From Janthinobacterium agaricidamnosum (lineage in GTDB: Bacteria > Pseudomonadota > Gammaproteobacteria > Burkholderiales > Burkholderiaceae_D), in contig NZ_CP033019.1 in NCBI RefSeq assembly GCF_003667705.1, forward strand, positions 5,766,001-5,830,000: a stretch of DNA of 64,000 nucleotides, written 5' to 3'. Position 1 is the stretch's first letter; each line of letters opens with the position of its first letter. The notes under the pieces were generated by a model, which was not told where the DNA came from, searched no databases, and was given only the letters and a program-made list of their open reading frames with translations. Positions 30,701 through 38,622 of this stretch are shown piece by piece. The position numbers and the translations under genes were made by a program.

Positions 30701-33700
30701 GTGTCGTAGAAATCGATCTTGCGGCCCGCCAGGTCCAGCTTGGCCTTGTCACCCAGCAATACATCGCGCTCGGCCGACAGGGTCAATTTTCCGCTCGGCA
30801 AGATCACCGCCGTATCCACGCTGACGCTGTTGCCGCTGAGGGCCACTTCGGCGCCCAGGGCACCGGCCAGCGCCGCATTCGTCGGCGTGGCGGCGGCGGC
30901 ACCGGCCGGTGTGCTCACCTTGACGGCGCCGCCCGCCGTGATGCGGTTGACGGAGCCGGCCGCGCCCGTCAACAGCGGCGTGTTGATCAGCAAATCGCCG
31001 CCGCTGTAGCGGTAGCCATTGGTGGCCGTATCCCACGCGCTTTGCGACTGGTAGACGGACAGGCTGCCCTTGTTGTTGGCCGTCAGCTGTTCGCTGGCAT
31101 TCAGTGCCACCTGGCCGAAGCCCAGCACCAGACGGTCCAGCTTGTGGATGGTGTCGGGACGGCTGTCCGGCGTGAAGCCGAATTCGATGCGCCTGGCGTC
31201 GACCTGCAGGCGGCCGCTGCCCGTGCCGGGGCCATTGGCGACGACGGCGCCGGGCGCATTCGTCGCGCCCTGCCACACGAGGGTGTCCGTGTGGATGCGC
31301 GCCAGCGCGTCCGTGCCGCCATAGCCGTAGATGGCGGGCGTGTTGAGCACCAGGCGCGACAGCGACGACTTGCCCGTGGCCGCATCGATGGTCGACAGTT
31401 GCGACGAATCATAGAAATTGAAGGAATTGCGCGCCATCAAACCCAGGTTTTCCAGCGCCGGTGCGCCCGTGCTGGTGTCGCCGCGCAGCAGGCGGTCGAG
31501 CACGCCCTGGTTCAGCGCCAGGCCGTCCGGCAAGGCGCCTCGGGCGCTGGCGTCGGCCAGCGACGCCTCGCTGCCGACATTGATCGACCCCATCGCCAGC
31601 ACCAGGTTGCGCGTGCCGTAGCGCACGTTGTCGCGCAGGGTAAACGCGCGCTCTGTCACGGCGGCGATGGTGCCCTCGGAATACAGCGAGGTGCTGCCGC
31701 CGCAGGCGCCGCCCGCCTTCGCACACGCGCCGATATCGATGATGCCGGGGCCATACGATTCGGACGACGGCGGCGCGGCCGGCAGCATGTCCAGCCAGCC
31801 GTTCGAGACGGCCAGCACGCTGCCCATGGGCTCGTACACATAGCCGTCGCGGGAATCCCAGGCGGCCTTGCCGCGGCCCAGCGTATTGATGCCGGAGCCC
31901 TGCTCCAGGATGATGCCGTCGTCTTTTCTCGCCGTCACCAGAAACACTTCGGCCGCCTTCAGCACGGCGCCGTCGCGCAGCACGATGCCGCCCGCCGATT
32001 CCTTGATGGCGGCGATATTGGCGCGCTGGTTGCTGCCCGTGCCAAAGTCGCTGTAGGTCACGCGCGGCAAGCCGCCGATGCCCACGCGCTGGGCGCCGAA
32101 GGCATTGATCTGCGACGCATGCACGGAGACGCCATTGAAATCGGCCAGCGGCGCCGTGCCGTCGGCCAGCACCTCGTAGCGCGTCGACGCATGGTTGCCC
32201 GTGCCCAGCAGCAGGGAGCCGCCGAAGCCGCCCTCGGTCGGCGCGTACAGGGCGCTGCCATCCATCATCAACGGCGTATGGTTGTCCTTGACGCTGTGCA
32301 CGGACGGGGCGATCAGCTGCACGCGCACGCCCTTGGCATCGCGCTCCAGCGCGGCGCGCGGCACGCCGTCGCGCGTAGCCTGCGCCACGGCGAAGGCGGC
32401 ATAGCCCGTCTCGTTGTATTGGGAATAGGTGCGCAGCACGTCGGCCGGCGTGAGGATGGCCTGGCGCGCCACCACGTCGCGGATCGCCGTGCCGGCCACG
32501 CCCGTCTGCGCCGCCGTCGCATACGAGCCATTGCGCATGGCCACCGTGCCGCCCGCCTCGACGGCGCCGGCCAGGCCATTCAGTTCCACGCGGAAAGCAC
32601 CGGGCAGCAGGGCGAAATTCGAGGGCAGCAAGGTGTAGGTGCCGGCCGCCAGGCCGGGCACGCCCGCGCCGATAGTGATCTGACGTCCCACGGCGGGCTT
32701 GCCCGCGCCTTGCTCGGCCGTCAAAGGCGCCACGTCCGGCTGCACGCCGGGAAGGATGGCGTACACGGGGTTGGTGTTCAGGCCGGGCAGGGTGAAACCG
32801 CCGTTCGGCTTCATCTGTACCAGCGGATTGAGGCGCGCGTCGGTGGAACCGCCGCGTCCGGCCAGGAAGGCCGCGCCCGTCAAGGTGCCGCCGCCCGACA
32901 GGTCGAGCACGGCGCCTTGTTGCACGTCGATGGCGGCGCCCGTCAAGGCGATCTCCGGGCCGTTGCCCACGCCCTTGAAGACGACATCGTTGCCGTCATA
33001 CAGGTAGCTCAAGCCATCGAGCGTGCCGCCGTAGGGCATCGTCAAGCCTTTCGCGCTGACGGACGTCAGGCTGCCAGGCAACAGATTGACGCGGCCCGTA
33101 TTGGCTTCAAAGCCTTCGGCGCCCAGGTTGATCTGGCCCAGCGGCGCGCGCAGCACGCCATGCTGGTTGATGGTGGGCGCAACCAGGCTCAGGGTGCCGA
33201 ACACGGAGAACGGCTGGTTCGGCATGGCGCCGTCGCCGCTGCGCCCGATATTGAGCGTGCGCAGGGGATCGAGCGTGACGCGGATATTGCCGTATTCGTC
33301 GATGCCGCTCTTCTGGCCCACCGTGACCATGCCGCTGTCGCCCGTGGCCGGGTAGATCTGCGCGGCCACCAGGGTGGCATTGCCGGGCTGGTACAGGGCG
33401 GCGCTGTTCGACAGGCGCATGTCGCCGCGGCTGCTCAGGGTCAGCTGCTCGAAGGCGTCGCGTTCGACCACCAGGTCGGCGCCGCTGCTCTGCGCGATGG
33501 TGCCGCGCGTGCCCATGTTGACCTCGCCCGCGATGTCGAGCATGCCCGCATCGATCTGCAGCAAGGAATCCTCGGCCACCAGCGGCACGCCCAGCATGCC
33601 GCGTCCCTTGCCCAGGTTCTTCGAGCCTTTCACGGCATTGGGCACGATGTAGTCATCCTTCTGCGCACGCGCGGCCGTCCCCAGGCGCACATACGGCGCC

Positions 33701-36700
33701 GCCAGATGCACCTGGCTGGCGAGGCTGCCCGCCTTGTCCTCGCCATCGGGCACAGGCTGCTGCGCCAGCCCCAGCGAGGAGGCGCTCAGGCGCAGGCTCT
33801 GGCCCAGCGACAGATTGACGTCGCCGTCAAAGCTGAGCATGCCGTTCACGTGCAGGGCCAGGTTGTCGAAGCCGCCCGCCTGCACGCGGTCGGCGCCCAG
33901 GCGCGCGCTGCCGTAGCGCAGCGCCGCATCCTGCTGGCCGGCGCGCAAGTCGTCGGGCAAGGCGCTCTCGCCCTGCACCTGCGCCAGCTGCATTTCGCGC
34001 GGCACGCGCACCGCGTTGTCCACGTTGTCGCCTTGCAAGGTGTAGCGGTTGACCTTGCCATAATTGGGCGTGTCCAGCGCCAGCGCCAGGGTGCCGCCGG
34101 CCGCCCCGGCGCCGCCGGCCGCCGCGCGCAGGGTGCCGTCGGCGAAGATGCCGTTATACGAACTGAGCGAGATCAAACCGCCGTTGCCGGCCACGTTGAC
34201 GGTGCCCTGCTGCGGCAAGTCCAGCGTGGCGTGCGCGCCGCTGGCGTCGAGCAGCGCGCCCGGACGCACGACGACAAAGGCATCGGCCGCGTCGACGCTG
34301 GCCGCATCGGCCTTGTAGCGGGCGCCGATTTCGATGCTGCCGCCCTGGTCGGCACGGCCATAGCGCCCGCCGCGCATGTCGGTGGCGACCGTGGCGCGGC
34401 CGGCCACGTCGAGCACGGCCTTGTCACCGATCCAGATCGAGGTGGCTTGTCCCTTGCCGTTCGGCACATCCACCTCATTGCCCGTGCCAAACGTGCCCGG
34501 CAGGACGGCGATCTTGCCGCCCCAGGCGTCGAGGCGGCCGTCGATGGTGATCTGGTCATTGCCCGTCAGGCTGATCTGGCGGCCCGGATCGACCTTGATG
34601 GCGGCGCCTTCCTGCACCGCCAGGGCTCCCTTCACGTAGGAGCTGCCGGCCGTCAGCGACAGGTCGGCGCCGGTACGCTGCGTCAAGCGGGCCTTGCGCG
34701 CATCCTCCTGGTACAGCGGCGGCGTCCACACTTCCAGCGCGGCGCCCGGGTCGGTGCCGCCTGCCACCGTGTGACCGGTGGCGGGATTAAAGCGCAGCAC
34801 GGGCATGGTGACGTCGATGTGCGCGTCCTTGACCACCACCACGCCATCGCGGCCCGTGACGGCATAGTCGGCAAAGCCGCTCTGGAACAGGCTGGCGTCC
34901 AGCGCCAGCAGCGGCTTGACGGTCACGTCGCGCCCCAGCACCGTGCCGGCCGGCAGCAGCATGCCGCGCGGCGCGCGCAGGTCGTCGGTGGCGATGCTGC
35001 CGGCCGCATACTGCGTCGTCACCGGCGGGATCGGCAAGCCGTTCGGAAAGACCGCCGCCGAGACCACGAAACCGACCGGCAGGTTGTTGACGGCTGTCAG
35101 CACGCTGCCGGCGCGAACGATGGAACCCTGGTAGACAGACGTGCCGCCGGCGGTGACGACATAGGCGCCTGACGGCACCAGCAGGTCGGCTCCCAGCACC
35201 AGCGGTTTCTGCACCGACACGTCCGCCGTCACGGGTTTGCTCAAAACCTGGCCCGGCTTGATCAGGCTGGTGCTGAGCGCAAGATCGAAGGGGATCTTCT
35301 CGCCCCGGGCGATCAGGAATTCATCGGCCAGGCGCAGGCCTGGCGCAGCGCCGGTCCCCGCCGCCAGCACGTCGCCGCCCTGCAGCTTGCCGCCGATGCT
35401 GACGGCCGCGCCGCTGTCGATGACCAGGCGTCCGCCGCCCTTCACGCCATGGCCGCGCAATTCGCCGTCGAGCTTGAGCATGGCGCCCGTCGGCGCTTTC
35501 TCCGTCGGCAGGTCGACGGCCAGGGTGATGTCGCCGCCCCGCCCGCCCTGCAGGCTGCCATTGCCCATCAGGGCGGCGCCGGACGAGACGTCGATGACGC
35601 TGCCGCCCGTCAGGTCGATGCCGCCGGAGCTCTTCAGGGTAACCTTGCCGCCATTCACATACGGCAAACCGGCGACCGCGCCCGGGTCGAGTTCCAGGTT
35701 GCTCCACAGGCCGCGCGCATCGAGGCGCACGCCGGGCGCCACGCGCACACCGGCCGTTCCCGTGGGACGGTTGTCCGGCACCAGCTTGCCTTCAGCCCAT
35801 ACGTCGCCCGCCCCCGCCAGGTAGCGCGAGACGATGTCGCCGGCGGCGATGCTGCCGCCGCGCGCGCTGACATTCGCCTTGATGGCCACGTCGGTGGCGT
35901 GCAGGGCGATGTCGCCGCCATCGGCCACGCGCACGTCGGCATTGACGTCGAGCTTGTCGTAGGCGTAGATATTCAGGGCACCCAATTCCAGCCCGTTGAG
36001 CCAGTCCGCATCGAGCTGCAAGGTCTTGCTGCGCGCGGCCGGCAAGGCTTCGCCCAGCAGCTGGCCATCGGCGATGCCCGCCACCTTGCCGATTTGCACC
36101 TTTTCCAGCACGGCTTGCGGGCTGTCGCGCAGCTGGCCCGCCTTCGGATCGAAGACGGGCGTCATTTTGCCAACGATCAATTGACCGGCACGCGCCGCCG
36201 CCGTCTGCGCCTGCTTGTAGCTGTCCATGCCGTCATCGCGCTTGCGCTGCTGGCGCTCGCCCTGGAAGACGGAGGTGTCGATATCGCCTTCGAGCACGGC
36301 GGCGCCCGTGGACACGATCAGGCGGCCCGCGTCGCGGCCCACCGTATAGCCGTTTTCCAGGCGTTCGCGCGGGCCGATCAGGGCATTCGCGTACGTTTCC
36401 GTCGTGTTCGCGCCCCAGCGCGCATGCGTGCTTTCATAGCCGCGGTACAGGCCCGTGTACAGGTTGTCGCCGGGCGCCGTGCTCAGCTTGTACATCGCGC
36501 CATCGGCGCCCTTCAGCCACGTCTGCTTGACCATGCCCGTCTGCACGTCGAGCGAGCCGCCGGCGATGTTGATGCGCGAACCGGCCTGCGTCACCACTTC
36601 GCCGCCGCCAAAGCCGACGGTGCCGCCCTGGGCCGCCCATTCGCCGATGCCGTGGCCGCTGGTGTTCAGGTAGCCGCTCACTTCCAGCAAGCCGCCGGCC

Positions 36701-38436
36701 GTGTACCAGCGGTCCGTGGCGTAGCCATTCGTGCCGGCCGGCACCAGCACCAGGTCGCGGCGGTCAACCCACACGTCGCTGTTGTTCAGGTATTTCGCGT
36801 CGCGGCTGCCCGGTGCGTCACGCTGTTCGTTGCCTTGCACGTTGATCAGCACATTGTTGCTGCTCATGTCGACCTTCACGCCGACGGCGCCCGAGACGTC
36901 AATGGCGGCGTCGCGCGCCACGTGGCTGCGGCGGGCCGCGTCGACCAGCACCTGGCCGCCGGTGGCCAGGGTCAGCGAATCGCCTTCAAACTCGACATTG
37001 CCAGCGGAGACGATGCGCACCAGCGACTGGTCGCGCCGGTCCTGCGGCGTGTCCGTGCCCTTGCCCGTGTCCTTCAGCAAGGTATCGCGCTGCACGTCGA
37101 GCGCCGTGGCGCCGTTGTCGTCGATGACAATGGCGCTGACGCTGCCGCGCGCCAGGGTGACGCCGGCATTCTCGCCCGCCGCCGCCAGGTGGATGCTGCC
37201 GCGTCCGTTGACGCTGGTGCTCGACAGCAGCACGCCATCCTGGCGCAGCGTGTTGCCGCTCAGCGTGATGTCGCCGCCGGCCGCCTGGATCAGCCCATTG
37301 TTGACGACGCTGCCCGCCTTGCTGTCCGCCACGCGCAGCATCTCGACTTCATTGCCGCGCGTGCTCGAGTACTGGTTCTTGTCCGTGCCCTGGCCCGGGC
37401 GCACGATGATGGCGTCGCCGGCGGCCAGGGTGGTCTGGCCATTCGGCGTGGTGATGGCACCCGCGTTGTCGACGCTGCGGCCGGCCAGCAGCACGTAGCC
37501 GCCGCCTTCCGTCACCGTTTGCGGCTTGCGCGTGTCGATGCGCGCGCCGGCGGCGACGACGACGTCCGCCTCGGCCTTGCCATGCGTGGAGGTATTCTGG
37601 CCCAGCAGCAAGTCATTCGCGAAGGTCGGCACGGCGCCCGTGCCCTGCGCCTTGCCGTACAGGCCGCTCTTGAACTGGCTGTCGCTCATGCCCATGGCGG
37701 CCGCCGCCAGGTTGCGCGTATCGACCTGGCTGCTGCCCGTAAACACAATGCCGTTGCGGTTGACGATCATCACCGTGCCGTCGGCCTTGATCTGGCCCTG
37801 GATCTGGCTGGGGCGCGCCAGCGGATCATTGACCCGGTTCAATACGGACCAGTTCGATTTCTGCTCGAATTGCAAGCTGGTGTTCTTGCCGACGTTAAAA
37901 CTTTCCCAGTTCAGTATCGCCTTGTCATCCGTCTGCACGACCTTCACGACGGTCTTGCCGTCGGCCTGGGTCTGCACAGGTCCCTGGGCATTGAGCCAGC
38001 CGGCCGTCAGGCTGTTCGTGTCGACCTGCAAGCCGCCCTTGACCAGGCCATCGGGCGCGCCGCCCGCCGCCAGCGCCGCCTGGCGCGCGGCCGCCTGCAC
38101 CGCCTGCTCGGCGGCGATGCCGCGCGCGGCCAGCAACAGGTTATTCAGCGATTGCTGCAGCTTGCCTTCGGCCTTTTGCTGCTGCAGCAGGGGATTGTTC
38201 AGCGAGGTAGCCGGCTGGCCATTCGGCAAGCGCCCCGTGGTGGTGGCCGTGCCCTGCTGCGCACCCTTGCCCGCGAACCAGGCGCCGCTGAATGGCTGCT
38301 GCGCCTGCGCGCCGCCCGCCTGCAGCAGCATGGCGATGGCCAGCGCCAGCGGTTTCAGACGCACCGGGAGACCGGTCCGGTTGCCCGCCATGGCGGAGGA
38401 GGATGCCTGTTTCGTGACCGACTTGCTTCGCTGCAT
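24799..38436 (-). CDS. Giant filamentous-haemagglutinin-type TpsA exoprotein, 4545 residues
   Basis: The largest gene here. It has an extended signal peptide (about 1-46, 'LPVRLKPLALAIAMLLQAGGAQAQ') and an N-terminal TPS secretion domain (about 140-270, 'ILNWESFNVGKNTSLQFEQ', 'SQIQGQIKADGTVMIVNRNGIVF', 'VDTRNLAAA'). Thousands of residues of beta-helix repeats follow, rich in Gly, Ala, Asn and Leu. The C-terminal region resembles DUF3739 ('AGIRVSGNVNLAALQVVNAENIQVQGKS'). The canonical NPNG motif is NRNG. The only two cysteines I found are Cys2238 and Cys2245 (CX6C). The ATG has an AAGGGA ribosome-binding site. It is the partner of the TpsB encoded next and probably a surface adhesin or released fibre. 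I see no frameshift. Confidence 0.95.
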   Translation of the reverse strand: MQRSKSVTKQASSSAMAGNRTGLPVRLKPLALAIAMLLQAGGAQAQQPFSGAWFAGKGAQQGTATTTGRLPNGQPATSLNNPLLQQQKAEGKLQQSLNNLLLAARGIAAEQAVQAAARQAALAAGGAPDGLVKGGLQVDTNSLTAGWLNAQGPVQTQADGKTVVKVVQTDDKAILNWESFNVGKNTSLQFEQKSNWSVLNRVNDPLARPSQIQGQIKADGTVMIVNRNGIVFTGSSQVDTRNLAAAAMGMSDSQFKSGLYGKAQGTGAVPTFANDLLLGQNTSTHGKAEADVVVAAGARIDTRKPQTVTEGGGYVLLAGRSVDNAGAITTPNGQTTLAAGDAIIVRPGQGTDKNQYSSTRGNEVEMLRVADSKAGSVVNNGLIQAAGGDITLSGNTLRQDGVLLSSTSVNGRGSIHLAAAGENAGVTLARGSVSAIVIDDNGATALDVQRDTLLKDTGKGTDTPQDRRDQSLVRIVSAGNVEFEGDSLTLATGGQVLVDAARRSHVARDAAIDVSGAVGVKVDMSSNNVLINVQGNEQRDAPGSRDAKYLNNSDVWVDRRDLVLVPAGTNGYATDRWYTAGGLLEVSGYLNTSGHGIGEWAAQGGTVGFGGGEVVTQAGSRINIAGGSLDVQTGMVKQTWLKGADGAMYKLSTAPGDNLYTGLYRGYESTHARWGANTTETYANALIGPRERLENGYTVGRDAGRLIVSTGAAVLEGDIDTSVFQGERQQRKRDDGMDSYKQAQTAAARAGQLIVGKMTPVFDPKAGQLRDSPQAVLEKVQIGKVAGIADGQLLGEALPAARSKTLQLDADWLNGLELGALNIYAYDKLDVNADVRVADGGDIALHATDVAIKANVSARGGSIAAGDIVSRYLAGAGDVWAEGKLVPDNRPTGTAGVRVAPGVRLDARGLWSNLELDPGAVAGLPYVNGGKVTLKSSGGIDLTGGSVIDVSSGAALMGNGSLQGGRGGDITLAVDLPTEKAPTGAMLKLDGELRGHGVKGGGRLVIDSGAAVSIGGKLQGGDVLAAGTGAAPGLRLADEFLIARGEKIPFDLALSTSLIKPGQVLSKPVTADVSVQKPLVLGADLLVPSGAYVVTAGGTSVYQGSIVRAGSVLTAVNNLPVGFVVSAAVFPNGLPIPPVTTQYAAGSIATDDLRAPRGMLLPAGTVLGRDVTVKPLLALDASLFQSGFADYAVTGRDGVVVVKDAHIDVTMPVLRFNPATGHTVAGGTDPGAALEVWTPPLYQEDARKARLTQRTGADLSLTAGSSYVKGALAVQEGAAIKVDPGRQISLTGNDQITIDGRLDAWGGKIAVLPGTFGTGNEVDVPNGKGQATSIWIGDKAVLDVAGRATVATDMRGGRYGRADQGGSIEIGARYKADAASVDAADAFVVVRPGALLDASGAHATLDLPQQGTVNVAGNGGLISLSSYNGIFADGTLRAAAGGAGAAGGTLALALDTPNYGKVNRYTLQGDNVDNAVRVPREMQLAQVQGESALPDDLRAGQQDAALRYGSARLGADRVQAGGFDNLALHVNGMLSFDGDVNLSLGQSLRLSASSLGLAQQPVPDGEDKAGSLASQVHLAAPYVRLGTAARAQKDDYIVPNAVKGSKNLGKGRGMLGVPLVAEDSLLQIDAGMLDIAGEVNMGTRGTIAQSSGADLVVERDAFEQLTLSSRGDMRLSNSAALYQPGNATLVAAQIYPATGDSGMVTVGQKSGIDEYGNIRVTLDPLRTLNIGRSGDGAMPNQPFSVFGTLSLVAPTINQHGVLRAPLGQINLGAEGFEANTGRVNLLPGSLTSVSAKGLTMPYGGTLDGLSYLYDGNDVVFKGVGNGPEIALTGAAIDVQQGAVLDLSGGGTLTGAAFLAGRGGSTDARLNPLVQMKPNGGFTLPGLNTNPVYAILPGVQPDVAPLTAEQGAGKPAVGRQITIGAGVPGLAAGTYTLLPSNFALLPGAFRVELNGLAGAVEAGGTVAMRNGSYATAAQTGVAGTAIRDVVARQAILTPADVLRTYSQYNETGYAAFAVAQATRDGVPRAALERDAKGVRVQLIAPSVHSVKDNHTPLMMDGSALYAPTEGGFGGSLLLGTGNHASTRYEVLADGTAPLADFNGVSVHASQINAFGAQRVGIGGLPRVTYSDFGTGSNQRANIAAIKESAGGIVLRDGAVLKAAEVFLVTARKDDGIILEQGSGINTLGRGKAAWDSRDGYVYEPMGSVLAVSNGWLDMLPAAPPSSESYGPGIIDIGACAKAGGACGGSTSLYSEGTIAAVTERAFTLRDNVRYGTRNLVLAMGSINVGSEASLADASARGALPDGLALNQGVLDRLLRGDTSTGAPALENLGLMARNSFNFYDSSQLSTIDAATGKSSLSRLVLNTPAIYGYGGTDALARIHTDTLVWQGATNAPGAVVANGPGTGSGRLQVDARRIEFGFTPDSRPDTIHKLDRLVLGFGQVALNASEQLTANNKGSLSVYQSQSAWDTATNGYRYSGGDLLINTPLLTGAAGSVNRITAGGAVKVSTPAGAAAATPTNAALAGALGAEVALSGNSVSVDTAVILPSGKLTLSAERDVLLGDKAKLDLAGRKIDFYDTSKYSWGGDVILDSREGDVRQAAASVIDVSAVNNRAGKLSVIATGEAAGTADLRGSLLGGASGSYDAGGTQVAYAAGGLELRAQHVGDFAGLNQRLNTGKVFGSRGFQLKQGNLAIGDELKAREVSVSVDGGSLTVNGRIDASGEQVGSIRLAGRDGVTIQSGAVLDAHGTVLRTDSYGQVIEAPNRAVIELAAPGGRLTLENGARFDLRSGDKGGNYGSIDLNARRLGGATGDDIDIDAAGALNIAGARTINVNAFWQYKDAPAGTGKDADGRSYQGINQAYLNEKHADSQAFMANALANGNLMNNKLRGLRGDANAFHLRPGVEIVSATPGGDLHIDGDIDLSGHRYDGVNPLARLSGVYGSGEAGALVLRAGGKLSVFGSITDGFDTSVLPVTIDDKGWQLVKGRLPWGGEVVVPQAGLVTLAENTYFKSGTSVNFAVPMKAMELRSGTLLAARATLTAELNLPAGSVLGGAVRNADGSVLYAAGTVLPKALTLSSGMQLDAGLRLPGAARVAAMVWPANVALPFPEGRPWDVADGTNAVNGVVLASALALDKGSVLPAGTVVRLPGDVTMVSLRSADGSGSQGRNLALAPMLAQGSQAWSLRLVGGADTAAADTRALKPHAKDAHLMLADTHYGLDAVTSIVPGTGSPAKYIFSEAALLEGYPEGEVDISWFGDEANMLENYGYLVVKVADGTPPEKVTSVEPARQPLFSVLRTGTGDLDLLAAGDFDMRSLYGVYTAGTQSASPLVGGKDLFNLPRGLNAKGHLLGALGTDFTPFVDGGSRSLYRAWYPEHGGNLLLRAQGDVKGDTLGTSTQRREDAIGWLRAQQDTSDIGTWLWRQGSGSTGGGVPTAWWINFGTYVARPEGVDLFSGLPGLSGFTGIGTLGGGNLLLQAGGDAGMLASRADPGGEFAPRSQGLNVAVGSTGRVTPDGKLLLTGGGDLDIRIGGGLNPVAEVRSFDRNGDFANADTRFERQYPTLNSTFTNLRGALRLEAGAVGGIELRFDRADPTESRPYETYTAGTAIASGGPILVPGDSGVRIDARGDVVLGGVADAGRVKQLGYGSPFSYQGVERTGEGWSWFSLWTPATAIDLFSAGGNLTPTSSWINAMAGDNHAPTDGRFVMPSVLRAVAASGSLYYGNASLGRLGDGGKVDMPQNGVILAPSPVAPQFVRTGTGQLEMLAADSIHAAGYPITPSGADPRLLPNPFNPGFVGALDKVWFGLLPLHNVSADALAPGPLKWFGTTSNGASDANQQVYPLFSMTPPTVSDYVPAGQLPAHFYANSGDIVGLRTGGIVYRAKLKGETGPLGLWYEGGGAVAVRAGRDIVNSGTPLGTVESVPDGAAGWTGQPFANSPELPEKPVVFGSSSARGNLFVHRHADDVSVVSAGRDIRYSTFYVAGPGQLNVSAGRDLYMADKAELRSLGSIVNVGQDKRGDGAGISVAAGVGRNGPDYAAFAARYLDPAKLADPSKPLADQAGSAVYVYGGKLTLADWLRGQFAYSGDEAGAAAFLGTKQAELEKAGQQTGGVRRDLAREYAQVSQLHLVNWLTTRFGGDSGLGIRYDPATDARSFFAALPKEQQQVYLSNVYFAELKAAGREYNDADGARRGSYLRGREAIATLFPAQDKAGKKIEYQGDLTMFSSALYTVSGYGGVFTKRPVAGVRYLSPQEWAEAGRPDYNVPYVTVNDAGIHTDFGGDIGITVPGGRALIGVDGGYAPGEGSGVLTQGQGDIQMYAKDSILLGQSRIFTTFGGNILAWSATGDINAGRGTKSTVVYTPQRRAYDSIGLVSLSPSTPTTGAGIATLNPIPEVPPGDIDLIAPLGTIDAGEAGIRVSGNVNLAALQVVNAENIQVQGKSTGVPTVASVNVGALSNASAAATQAVTAAQDVLQRERAATRQAQPSLFTVKVLGFGNEQADEGGTGKQQGGEPHASSYQPAGVVQVLGAGPLTAPQLQALTPNERRGLQP

Positions 38437-38560
38437 GGCGACATTCCCTTTTCATGTTCCGTTGCTGACCGATATCGCGAGGCGGCGCGCACCACGCACG
38501 GGGCGGGCGGCAGGCACTGATTCGCGGCTTCCAGCAGCATTGACAGGGAACAAGGTCCGG

Positions 38561-38589
38561 GACTGCAAAAGGTCATCAAAATGTCATAA
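38561..38589 (-). promoter_or_regulatory. 29-bp element upstream of tpsA with Pho-box-like repeat
   Basis: This matches the tpsB element at 24767-24795 in 23 of 29 positions, ungapped. On the plus strand it contains two GTCAT cores exactly 11 bp apart (38572-38587), the spacing of a PhoB box. That repeat is oriented against the direction of tpsA transcription, so it is not a textbook activating Pho box. TTATGA and GCAGTC at its ends are 17 bp apart, which would also suit an ECF-sigma promoter. Confidence 0.6.
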
Positions 38590-38595
38590 TTGGCG

Positions 38596-38621
38596 CCCCG
38601 CCTTGGCGCGCCAAGACGGGG
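38596..38621 (-). terminator. Strong hairpin directly after the anti-sigma gene
   Basis: CCCCG, one unpaired base, the 14-bp palindrome CTTGGCGCGCCAAG, one unpaired base and CGGGG lie one base past the FecR-like stop codon. There is no T-run, so it may be a partial terminator, an mRNA-stabilising 3' end or an attenuator between the signalling operon and tpsA. Confidence 0.45.
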
Positions 38622-38622
38622 T

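Noticed and set aside
24799..38436. RGD tripeptides in the giant TpsA as integrin-binding motifs
   Set aside because: At least four RGD triplets occur, but in a 4545-residue protein rich in Gly, Arg and Asp a few are expected by chance, so they carry little weight.
24799..38436. Contact-dependent inhibition (CdiA) toxin reading of the large exoprotein
   Set aside because: No VENN-type motif, no variable C-terminal toxin and no small immunity gene follow. The next gene is TpsB, and the C-terminus looks like DUF3739.
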